Assembly (NCBI GenBank): GCA_019233415.1
Contig: JAFAMK010000322.1
Coordinates: forward strand, 1 to 11,724
Reading direction: 5' to 3'
Length of the DNA stretch: 11,724 bases
From: Vulcanimicrobiota bacterium
Lineage (GTDB): Bacteria; Vulcanimicrobiota; Vulcanimicrobiia; Vulcanimicrobiales; Vulcanimicrobiaceae
The notes under the pieces were generated by a model. That model was not told the DNA's origin, ran no database searches, and was given only the letters and a program-made list of their open reading frames with translations. The position numbers and the translations under genes are program-made. Below are positions 1-6,680 of the stretch, piece by piece (position 1 is the first letter of the stretch; each line of letters starts with the position of its first letter).

Positions 1-396
1 CGGTGCCACGCGCACCTTCGCCTTCGCGACGCGCACGACGAACGTTTCGAGCGGAACGTACATGTCGCCGTTGCGCATGATCGCCGGCCCGCGCATCGTT
101 ATCGCGCCCTGGTCGATCTTCGCGGTTCTGCTCCCGGCGGTGAACCGCGCGACGGTGCTCCCGATCGAAACCTCGACCGCGGGGCCCTGGAACGTCAGGA
201 GGCCGTTGAACGACTTCACCAAGTCGACGAGATCGGCGTACACGATCCCGTTGTGCGCGACCGCGACGCCGCCCGCACGGTCGACCGGCCGCCCGTCCAG
301 CAGGAGCTTCACCACGCGGTCATCGGCCGGCGCCGACGCCGCGGCGGCGCAGAACAGCGTGAGCCCGAGGATCAGAGCGGCGGCCGATCTCATCAT
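1..396 (-). CDS. Secreted copper-amine-oxidase-N-like (stalk) domain protein, partial
   Basis: Reading the minus strand from ATG at 396 gives 132 codons without a stop, so the gene runs off the left edge. Residues 1-22 form a Sec-type signal peptide (MMRS, then a run of A/L/I/F ending ASA before PADD). The rest resembles the copper amine oxidase N-terminal domain family: an LLLDGRPV strand (31-38), an AHNGIVYADL segment (47-56) and a second MRNGDMYVPLETF segment (107-119), the NG-x-x-YVPL pattern being typical. In bacteria this domain usually serves as an extracytoplasmic wall- or ligand-binding module, not an oxidase; no catalytic domain is visible. The ATG overlaps the phoU stop as ATGA, so translation is probably coupled to phoU. 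Domain assignment is by motif recognition only. Confidence 0.72.
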   Translation of the reverse strand, partial: MMRSAAALILGLTLFCAAAASAPADDRVVKLLLDGRPVDRAGGVAVAHNGIVYADLVDLVKSFNGLLTFQGPAVEVSIGSTVARFTAGSRTAKIDQGAITMRGPAIMRNGDMYVPLETFVVRVAKAKVRVAP

Positions 397-1034
397 GAGT
401 TGATGTCCTTGGTATGCCAGGCGATGTTCTGGGCCCGGTCGCCGACGCGCTCGATGATCGAGATGACGAACAGCAGCAAGGTCCCTGCCGGTACCGTACC
501 CGGATCGCGCTGCATCTCCGCCTGGAGCGCGGTGATCCCGTTGCGGTAGAGCACGTCGACCTGGTCGTCGCGCTCGATGACGTCGTCGGCCAGCGCGGAG
601 TCGTTCTCGCGGTAGGCGCGCATGACGTCCATCAGCATCTCGTACGCGAGGTTGGCGATGCGGCCGATCTCGACGCTCGCCGGCCGCACCGCGACGTCGG
701 CGAGCTTGATCGCGTTCTTCGCGATGTCGACCGCGTAGTCGCCGATCCGTTCGAGGTCGGTGACGATCTGCAGCATCCCGGCGATCTGGCGCAGCTCGCC
801 CGCGACCGGCTGCTGCTTCCAGATCAGCTCGATGCAGGCCGTCTCGACCCGCCGGCGCATGTCGTCGATCTCGTCGTCGCCGGCGATGACACGGCCGGCC
901 AGGACGACGTCACGGCGCTCCAGCGCCTGGGTCGCCGAGCGGATCGCATCCGAGACGAGCGCCCCGAGGCGGACGACGTCGAGGCGCGTATTCTCCAGCG
1001 CCTGGTGATAAGCGGTACGCATCTCCCCCACCAT
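393..1034 (-). CDS. phoU: PhoU-family phosphate transport/signalling regulator
   Basis: A 213-residue, all-helical protein, close to the usual PhoU length. It shows the two-fold PhoU repeat: each half is a three-helix bundle ending in a metal-binding-type motif, DLERIGDYAVDIAKN (93-107) and IERVGDRAQNIA (194-205). PhoU proteins bind metal clusters and link the PstSCAB transporter to the PhoR sensor, shutting down the Pho response when phosphate is plentiful. No pst or phoBR gene is in the window, so its partners here are unknown. The open frame extends upstream to 1484 but only across the opposing crotonase gene. ATG at 1034 gives the normal N-terminus (MVGEMRTAYHQALE); ATG at 1022 is the alternative. 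Neither has a well-spaced ribosome site. The TGA overlaps the next gene's ATG. Confidence 0.9.
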   Translation of the reverse strand: MVGEMRTAYHQALENTRLDVVRLGALVSDAIRSATQALERRDVVLAGRVIAGDDEIDDMRRRVETACIELIWKQQPVAGELRQIAGMLQIVTDLERIGDYAVDIAKNAIKLADVAVRPASVEIGRIANLAYEMLMDVMRAYRENDSALADDVIERDDQVDVLYRNGITALQAEMQRDPGTVPAGTLLLFVISIIERVGDRAQNIAWHTKDINS

Positions 1035-1080
1035 AGCAGAGGGAAGGGCGTCCGGAGAACCCCGTTGTACCGCGAATCCC

Positions 1081-1860
1081 GTGCAAACGCTCCTCCTCGA
1101 CACAGACGGGCCCGTCGCGACGGTCACGCTGAACCGCCCCGCTGTCTTAAACGCTCTTAATCTCGAACTGCTCGACGAGCTGGCCGGAACGCTGGCGCAG
1201 CTCGACGGCGACGCGAGCGTGCGCGCGGTGATCCTGACTGGGGCTGGACCGAAGGCGTTCGCGGCCGGGGCCGACATCGGCGAGCTGAACGCCCTGCCGA
1301 ACGCGTACGCCGGCGAGGCGCAGGCGCGCAAGGGCCAGGCGCTCACGCGCGCGATCGAGCGGATGCGCGTCCCGGTGATCGCGGCGGTCAACGGCTTTGC
1401 GCTGGGCGGCGGCTGCGAGCTCGCGATGGCGTGCGACGTGCGGATCGCGAGCGAGAACGCGCGCTTCGGCCAGCCGGAGGTCAACCTTGGGATCCTCCCC
1501 GGCTACGGCGGGACGCAGCGCACGGCGCGGCTGCTCGGGGAAGGGATGGCCATGTACCTCTGTCTGACCGGCGAGATGATCGATGCGCCGGAGGCGCTGC
1601 GGATCGGCCTGGTCCAGCGGGTCGTCCCGCTCGACGGCCTCATGACAGAAGCGCGCCGGATCGCCGACCTCATCGCGTCGAAGGCGCCGCTCGCGATCGC
1701 CGCCACGAAGCGCGCGATCGTCGATGGCGCCTCGCTCGCGCTCGACGACGCGCTCGCACTCGAAGCGCTGCTCTTCGGCCAGTCCGTAACGACCGAGGAC
1801 TTCCGCGAAGGCTCGCAGGCGTTCTTGGACAAGCGCAAAGCGGCGTTCACCGGCCGCTAG
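1081..1860 (+). CDS. Enoyl-CoA hydratase/isomerase (crotonase family)
   Basis: A 259-residue crotonase-fold protein of standard length, beginning at GTG (MQTLLLDTDGPVATVTLNRP). It would add water across trans-2-enoyl-CoA in fatty-acid or related acyl-CoA breakdown in the cytoplasm. Oxyanion-hole segments are AAGADI (61-66) and ALGGGCELAM (107-116). Both catalytic glutamates of true hydratases are in place: Glu113 in GGCELA and Glu133 in FGQPEVNLGILPG. The C-terminal helix with FREGSQAFLDKRKAAF (241-256) is also typical. With both Glu present, hydratase activity is more likely than isomerase-only function, but substrate chain length cannot be read. It is transcribed away from phoU across a 46-bp gap and its last 14 bp overlap the 3' end of the convergent thioredoxin gene. 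No other beta-oxidation gene is adjacent. Confidence 0.93.
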   Translation: MQTLLLDTDGPVATVTLNRPAVLNALNLELLDELAGTLAQLDGDASVRAVILTGAGPKAFAAGADIGELNALPNAYAGEAQARKGQALTRAIERMRVPVIAAVNGFALGGGCELAMACDVRIASENARFGQPEVNLGILPGYGGTQRTARLLGEGMAMYLCLTGEMIDAPEALRIGLVQRVVPLDGLMTEARRIADLIASKAPLAIAATKRAIVDGASLALDDALALEALLFGQSVTTEDFREGSQAFLDKRKAAFTGR

Positions 1861-2359
1861 TGGCGACCTCGCCCATCGCGCGCTCGATGTCGGGGTCGAA
1901 GCCGACCCACGACGCGCGCACGCGCCCGGTCGCGTCGATCGCGACGACCGTCGGATAGCCCGTCACGCCGAAGGCGTGCGCGACGGTCTGGTCGGGGTCG
2001 AGCGCGACGTCGTCCATCTTGAACTGCGCGGCGAACGGCCGCACCAGCGCGACCGGTTCACCGACGTCGACGGAGACGACGTCGACGCCCGGATGGGTGC
2101 GCCGAAAGTGCTGCACCATCGGGATCGAGGCGCGGCACGGGTCGCACCATGAGGCCCAGAAGTCGAGGAAGACGAGCCGGCCGTGACGGCGCGCGAGGTC
2201 GAACCGTCCGCCGTCGAGCGTCGCGAGCAAGACCGGAGGTGCCTGGACGGGGCCGTGGTGCAGCCGCGGCAGCACGACGAAGCGGACGAGAGCGACCAGG
2301 ACGATCAGCACGGCGAGGACGTCGAGCCCGCGCGCAGTCCACCGGCGCAGCGAGGACAT
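1847..2359 (-). CDS. TlpA/ResA-like membrane-anchored thiol:disulfide oxidoreductase
   Basis: A 170-residue protein starting at ATG 2359. An N-terminal membrane anchor (about 12-31, VLAVLIVLVALVRFVVL) places the thioredoxin domain outside the cytoplasm. The domain (about 43-165) has LVFLDFWASWCDPC with the redox pair Cys72 and Cys75 (WCDPC), and the cis-proline loop GYPT (Pro136). TlpA/ResA proteins reduce disulfides in secreted proteins, classically cytochrome c apoproteins, using electrons from CcdA/DsbD-type partners. None of those, and no cytochrome gene, is nearby, so the client is unknown. The active-site dipeptide DP differs from EP/GP of many relatives. The gene is divergent from the DUF2249-Crp regulator across 57 bp, so the two could share control. 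The reading frame continues far upstream with no stop, but only as a shadow of opposing genes. Confidence 0.88.
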   Translation of the reverse strand: MSSLRRWTARGLDVLAVLIVLVALVRFVVLPRLHHGPVQAPPVLLATLDGGRFDLARRHGRLVFLDFWASWCDPCRASIPMVQHFRRTHPGVDVVSVDVGEPVALVRPFAAQFKMDDVALDPDQTVAHAFGVTGYPTVVAIDATGRVRASWVGFDPDIERAMGEVATSGR

Positions 2360-2416
2360 CGTGCTGCGGCTTCCGTCGCAGGGAATGCGCCCCCTGCGCC
2401 CGCATCCCCAACGGCG

Positions 2417-3364
2417 ATGGCAACGACTCGCGCGGCGGCTGTGGCGATCGACGCGCGCACACTTCCCGCCCAGAATAGAACTGCGCGGATTTTCGACGCG
2501 TTCGACAAGCTGCCGGTCGGCGGCATCTTGGAGCTCAACGAAGAGAGCGATCCGCGCGCGCTGCGCAATGAGTTCCAGCAGTACCGCGCGGGCCGTTTCT
2601 CGTGGGACGCGCGCAATCTCGGCAGCGGGCGCTGGACGATTCGCCTCGAGCGCATCGACGAGCGCGCCGACACGGCGACCTTCCTCTCGCACACCGCGCC
2701 GTTCGCCAACGCGAAGCAGACGACGATCGTCGAGCTGGCCGCGGTTGCAACGGAGCGGTCGTACCGCACCGGCGAGACGATCTTCGACGAGGGCGAGATG
2801 TGGCCGTACCTCGGCTTCGTGCGCGCCGGGAAGGTCGTCTATACGCTGCTCTCGCCGGACGGGAAGACGCACGCGCTCGGCGAGCGGCTGACCCACGACC
2901 CGCTCAACGAGTCGGGCACGTTCGACGGCGGCGGCGCGACGACGCGCGCCGAGGCGCTGACCGACTGCACGATCGTGCTCGTGCCGTCGGAAGCCGTGCT
3001 GCACGCGGTCCGCAACGACGCGGAGCTGGCACTGGGGTTCCTCGCCGCCGCCTCGCAGGCGCGCCGGCGCTCGATCGACACGATCGCGGACCTCGCCTTC
3101 GCGCACGTCCTGCAGCGCGTCGCGAAGTTCCTGATGTCGTACGCGCCCGCGACGGTCGGGATGGCGACGGGGCTGCCCGGCGTCGAGAACCTCTCGCAGG
3201 CGCAGATCGCCGCCGCGGCCGGGACGGTCCGCGACATGGCGGCGCGCGCGCTGATCCGGCTCAAGAACGCGCAGGCGGTGGAGCTGGACCGCGGCCGGGT
3301 CCGCGCGATCGACCGGATGCGGCTCGAAGCATTTGCGCACGGGGTGCAGGCTCCTCCGGTTTAA
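2417..3364 (+). CDS. DUF2249-Crp/Fnr fusion transcriptional regulator
   Basis: A 315-residue protein with three parts. Residues 10-80 resemble DUF2249: AIDARTLPAQNRTARIFDAF, then GGILELNEESDPRALRNEF and FSWDARNLGSGRWTIRLERI. The usual HDP of that family reads SDP here. Residues 95-215 form a cyclic-nucleotide-binding-like barrel (YRTGETIFDEGEMWPYLGFV, then NESGTFDGG). Residues 225-300 are a Crp-type winged helix, with LSQAQIAAAAGTVRDMAARA as helix-turn-helix and a VELDRGRVRAID wing. The Arg-Ser pair that holds cAMP in E. coli Crp aligns with Thr175-Thr176, so cAMP is an unlikely ligand. No Cys cluster for an Fnr-type iron-sulfur centre is seen. DUF2249 domains often occur near nitrogen-oxide or hemerythrin-type proteins, so a redox or NO-related input is possible but inferred. 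ATG 2417 is chosen; GTG 2441 is an alternative. Confidence 0.85.
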   Translation: MATTRAAAVAIDARTLPAQNRTARIFDAFDKLPVGGILELNEESDPRALRNEFQQYRAGRFSWDARNLGSGRWTIRLERIDERADTATFLSHTAPFANAKQTTIVELAAVATERSYRTGETIFDEGEMWPYLGFVRAGKVVYTLLSPDGKTHALGERLTHDPLNESGTFDGGGATTRAEALTDCTIVLVPSEAVLHAVRNDAELALGFLAAASQARRRSIDTIADLAFAHVLQRVAKFLMSYAPATVGMATGLPGVENLSQAQIAAAAGTVRDMAARALIRLKNAQAVELDRGRVRAIDRMRLEAFAHGVQAPPV

Positions 3365-3367
3365 TAC

Positions 3368-3380
3368 GGAGAACAGAGGG
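3368..3380 (+). promoter_or_regulatory. Ribosome binding site of the prolyl oligopeptidase gene
   Basis: GGAGAACAGAGGG lies just before ATG 3383. GGAG at 3368-3371 sits 11 nt from the start, and AGAGGG at 3375-3380 sits 2 nt away. This is one of the few purine-rich Shine-Dalgarno-like stretches in the window. It fixes the start that yields a clean signal peptide. Confidence 0.5.
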
Positions 3381-3382
3381 CG

Positions 3383-5503
3383 ATGCGCCGTCTTCTGTTC
3401 GCGTTCGCGGCCGCGTTTCTCGCCGCGTCCCCCGTTCTCGCCGCCGGACCGCGGCTGTCCTATCCGGACGCGCCACGTGGTTCGGTAACCGACACGTACT
3501 TCGGGACCGTCGTTCACGACCCGTACCGCTGGCTCGAAAACGTCGATTCGCCGGAGACAACGGCTTGGATCGCCGCCGAGCAGAAACTCACGGCGTCGTA
3601 CCTCGACGCGATCCCGCAGCGCGCGGCGATCCGCGATGCGTACCGCACGCTGCTGAACTACGAGAAAGTCAACGCGCCGTTCCGTGTTGGGAAGCGCTGG
3701 TTCTACTTCCGCAACAGCGGCCTGCAGAACCAGGCCGTCCTCTACGTGCGCGACTCCGCGACCGCGCCGGCGCGCGTCTTCCTCGACCCGAACACGCTCG
3801 CCGCCGACGGCACGGTCGCGCTGGCGGGGACCTCGTTCACGCGCGACGGCAAATACATGGCGTACGCGACGCAGTCGTCGGGTTCCGACTGGCAGACCTG
3901 GCGCATTCGCGACGTCGCGAGCGGCAAGGACCTCTCGGACACGCTGGAGTGGAGCAAATTCTCCGGCGCGAACTGGGTCGGTGACCGCGGCTTCTACTAC
4001 GAGGGCTACGACAAGCCGCAGGCAGCGAACGCGACGCTGAGCGCGCTCGGCGTGCAGAAGGAATACTTTCACGTGGTCGGCACGCCGCAGTCGGCCGACA
4101 AGCTCGTCTACGCATCGACCGCACATCCCGACCAGTTCCTCGGCAGCGGCAGCACCGAGGATGAGCGCTACTATTTCTTCTCCACGTCGAAAGGTGACGG
4201 CAACAGCCTGGCGTGGAAACGGCGCGACGAGCCCGATTCGGCGTTCCGCACGCTCTTCACGCTCGACCCGAACGTCAGCTACAACCCCGTCGGCGACGAC
4301 GGCGACCGTCTCTATATCCAGACGAACGCGAACGCGCCGCGCGGCCGGCTGGCCTGGCTCGACGTGCGCGATCCGGCGCATGCGCTGCACGACATCGTCC
4401 CGCAGTCGGCCGACGCGATGCAGGGCGTCTCGCTGATCGGGAACCGCTTCTACGTCGACTACCTGCACGACGCGCACAGCGCGGTTCGCATCTACGACCT
4501 GCACGGCCGCGCGCTCGGCGCGATCGCACTGCCCGGGATCGGCAGCGGCGGCCGGCCGTCGGCGTGGCGCGAGGACCGCATCGCGTACTACACCTTCGCG
4601 TCATACACGTACCCGACGACCGTCTACCGCTACGACACGGTGACCGGGAAGAGCACGGTCGCGACGCGCCCGAAGATCGCGTTCGACCCGAAGCCGTACG
4701 TCACCGAGCAGCTCTTCACGACATCGAAGGACGGCACGCGCATCCCCGTCTTCGTCGTCCACCGCAAGGACATGAACCTCGACGGCTCGACGCCGACGAT
4801 CCTGTACGGCTACGGCGGGTTCGACATCTCGCTGACGCCGAGTTTCTCCAGCTCGATCGCGATGTGGCTGCAGATGGGCGGCGCCTACGCCGTCGCGACG
4901 CTGCGCGGCGGCGGCGAGTACGGCGACGCCTGGCACGACGCGGGCCGGCTCGCGAACAAGCAGCACGTGTTCGACGACTACCTCGCCGCGGCGCAGATGC
5001 TGATCGACCGCAAGATCACCTCGACGCCGAAACTCGCGGCAAACGGCGGCTCGAACGGCGGGCTGCTCGTCGGCGCCGCGATCACGCAGCGCCCCGACCT
5101 GTTCGGTGCCGCAATCCCCGAAGTCGGCGTGCTCGACATGCTGCGCTTCCAGAAGTTCACCGTCGGCAAGGCGTGGGTCACCGACTACGGCTCCTCGGAA
5201 GCCTCGGCCGACCAGTTCAAATACTTGCTTGCGTACTCGCCGTACCACAACGTCAAGGACGGCACGACCTATCCGCCGACGATGGTGATGACCTCGGACC
5301 ACGACGACCGCGTCTACCCGGCGCACTCGTTCAAGTTCGCGGCAGCGCTCCAGCACGCCCAAGCCGGCGACGCCCCGATCCTCCTTCGCGTCGAGTCGAA
5401 AGCCGGCCACGGCGCCGGCCGCCCAACCGAAAAGATCATCGGCGACGTCGCGGACCGCTACGCGTTCCTGGTAAAGAACCTGAACTTCACGCCGACACTG
5501 TAG
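3383..5503 (+). CDS. Secreted prolyl oligopeptidase (peptidase family S9A)
   Basis: A 706-residue serine peptidase of normal S9A length. Residues 1-21 are a Sec signal peptide (MRRLLFAFAAAFLAASPVLA), so it acts outside the cytoplasm. The N-terminal hallmark YPDAPRGSVTDTYFGTVVHD and DPYRWLE (26-52) is typical of prolyl endopeptidases. Residues about 80-430 make the seven-bladed propeller that limits access to small peptides. The C-terminal alpha/beta hydrolase domain carries the triad: Ser557 in GGSNGG, Asp641 in DHDDRV, His676 in GHGAG. The substrate-pocket residues Trp598 (GKAWVTDYG) and Arg643 match those used to bind proline in the pig enzyme, so cleavage after proline is likely. It follows the DUF2249-Crp gene by 18 bp and may be co-transcribed with it; a role in using oligopeptides is inferred. 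Confidence 0.95.
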   Translation: MRRLLFAFAAAFLAASPVLAAGPRLSYPDAPRGSVTDTYFGTVVHDPYRWLENVDSPETTAWIAAEQKLTASYLDAIPQRAAIRDAYRTLLNYEKVNAPFRVGKRWFYFRNSGLQNQAVLYVRDSATAPARVFLDPNTLAADGTVALAGTSFTRDGKYMAYATQSSGSDWQTWRIRDVASGKDLSDTLEWSKFSGANWVGDRGFYYEGYDKPQAANATLSALGVQKEYFHVVGTPQSADKLVYASTAHPDQFLGSGSTEDERYYFFSTSKGDGNSLAWKRRDEPDSAFRTLFTLDPNVSYNPVGDDGDRLYIQTNANAPRGRLAWLDVRDPAHALHDIVPQSADAMQGVSLIGNRFYVDYLHDAHSAVRIYDLHGRALGAIALPGIGSGGRPSAWREDRIAYYTFASYTYPTTVYRYDTVTGKSTVATRPKIAFDPKPYVTEQLFTTSKDGTRIPVFVVHRKDMNLDGSTPTILYGYGGFDISLTPSFSSSIAMWLQMGGAYAVATLRGGGEYGDAWHDAGRLANKQHVFDDYLAAAQMLIDRKITSTPKLAANGGSNGGLLVGAAITQRPDLFGAAIPEVGVLDMLRFQKFTVGKAWVTDYGSSEASADQFKYLLAYSPYHNVKDGTTYPPTMVMTSDHDDRVYPAHSFKFAAALQHAQAGDAPILLRVESKAGHGAGRPTEKIIGDVADRYAFLVKNLNFTPTL

Positions 5504-5506
5504 GAT

Positions 5507-5947
5507 GTGGATGGTGTAGCGCTGCGGTGGCGCGCCCTGTCATGGGGCGGCTACTGGATCGCGCTCGTTCTGCTGACGTTCGGGTGGTCGGCCGGAGTCG
5601 GGCTCGCGATTCAATCGACGGTTTACAGCACGGACTTCGGGGGGTGCATCCCGATCTCCGTGCTACCGCTGATCGCATCGCCACACGATGCACTCACGCT
5701 GCCGGTGCGCGCGCTCGTCGCGGCACCGGTCGGGCTCTACCACTCCGGGCTGCAGTTCGGGTTCTTCACCGCGTTCGTGCTCTTGCTTCCCGCCGCGCTG
5801 CTGGAGTACGGGACGGCGAAGCGCGTCTTCGGCATCCCGCTCGTTGTCATCGCAGCACTGGCGTTCGCGGCTGCGGCATGGTCGGTCCAGCTTGCGATGA
5901 TCTTTCAGCACGTGGACGCGCAGTGCCTGAGGCCGTACGGACCCTAG
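5507..5947 (+). CDS. Small hypothetical membrane protein
   Basis: A 146-residue protein read from GTG 5507, three bases after the oligopeptidase stop. I do not recognise a family. About three membrane segments are visible: 14-36 (GGYWIALVLLTFGWSAGVGL), 80-100 (SGLQFGFFTAFVLLLPAALL) and 108-133. Two cysteines, Cys47 (FGGCIPI) and Cys140 (AQCLRP), fall in predicted loops and could form a disulfide. The tight spacing suggests co-transcription with the oligopeptidase. The GTG start has no clear ribosome site, so the N-terminal few residues are uncertain. The stop lies only 10 bp from the 3' end of the convergent DUF1345 gene, leaving no room for a separate terminator. Confidence 0.65.
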   Translation: MDGVALRWRALSWGGYWIALVLLTFGWSAGVGLAIQSTVYSTDFGGCIPISVLPLIASPHDALTLPVRALVAAPVGLYHSGLQFGFFTAFVLLLPAALLEYGTAKRVFGIPLVVIAALAFAAAAWSVQLAMIFQHVDAQCLRPYGP

Positions 5948-5957
5948 TGATTCCGCA

Positions 5958-6680
5958 TTACTTGCCGGGCGCCGGGGCGGCGAAGATGCCGGCGAAGAGG
6001 TTGATCACCATCCCGATGATCACCGAGTTGTAGGCGAACGCAATGATCGAGTGACCGATGATCTCGCGCCGCACGCGCGTCTCGGTCACCTGCGGGTCGG
6101 AGACCGCGAACGACGTGCCGATGCAGAACGCGAAGTAGGCGAAATCCCAGTCGGACGGCTCATCGGTCCCCGGGAACTTTATCCCGCCGCAGCCGTCGCC
6201 GTCGTCGTCGTAGTAGTACAGGTGCGCGTAGCGGAACGTGTAGACCGTGTGCACGAGGAACCAGCCGACGCCAATCGCAACGAGGCCGAGCCCGTACGCT
6301 TCCCACCGCTCGACGTCGGTGCGCACCTGCGGCCCGTGCCCGACAATTGCGATCGCCGCGACGAGGCCGACCGCGACCGCGCCGAAGATGATCAGTCCGA
6401 CGACGTTGCGGCCCGGGTCCTCGTCGGCCGCGCGCAGGCGCGTTCGCTGCGGGTCGGCGGTGAGGCCGCGCCAGCTCATCGCGAGCAGCGCGAGCGCGCC
6501 GGCGTCGTACGATGCGACGAAGCGCGTCGCGCCGTGCAGCCACGTCGGCACGACGAAGTGGACGATCAGCGCGACGAGCCCCGCCACGCCGAAGTTGACG
6601 ATCCGCTTGCGGGTGCGCCACGCCCCGCTGTGGGGCGGCGCTTCGCGTGCGCTCAGAAGCCGTCGTCCGCGATCCGGCAC
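5958..6680 (-). CDS. DUF1345 family integral membrane protein
   Basis: The C-terminal half matches DUF1345: FPGTDEPSDWDFAYFAF (169-185), then FAVSDPQVTETRVRR (191-205) and a last hydrophobic helix. Six membrane segments are visible at about 28-45, 57-69, 93-114, 129-148, 178-195 and 207-232. The family has no established biochemical role. The start is unclear because no ATG precedes the first helix. GTG 6680 (240 residues) keeps the basic RTRKR stretch before helix 1 and overlaps the upstream gene by 28 bp. CTG 6656 would overlap its TGA as CTGA, and GTG 6587 would cut into helix 1. An acidic loop at 158-163 (DDDGDG) fits the DxDxDG pattern of calcium-binding loops. Translation is probably coupled to the ATP-grasp-like gene. 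Confidence 0.8.
   Translation of the reverse strand: MPDRGRRLLSAREAPPHSGAWRTRKRIVNFGVAGLVALIVHFVVPTWLHGATRFVASYDAGALALLAMSWRGLTADPQRTRLRAADEDPGRNVVGLIIFGAVAVGLVAAIAIVGHGPQVRTDVERWEAYGLGLVAIGVGWFLVHTVYTFRYAHLYYYDDDGDGCGGIKFPGTDEPSDWDFAYFAFCIGTSFAVSDPQVTETRVRREIIGHSIIAFAYNSVIIGMVINLFAGIFAAPAPGK

Noticed and set aside
414..1160. 248-codon plus-strand frame opposite phoU
   Set aside because: Its Asp/Arg/Val-rich composition is the mirror of PhoU, and it overlaps the crotonase start.
2360..4504. Long minus-strand open frame extending the thioredoxin gene upstream (885 codons in all)
   Set aside because: Upstream of 2359 the translation is Arg/Val-rich and lies opposite the well-supported regulator and prolyl oligopeptidase genes. 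Only the C-terminal 170 residues resemble a protein family.
4213..6033. 606-codon plus-strand frame overlapping the oligopeptidase and membrane protein genes
   Set aside because: Arg/Ala-rich shadow composition, no recognisable motif, and it runs through three real genes in other frames.
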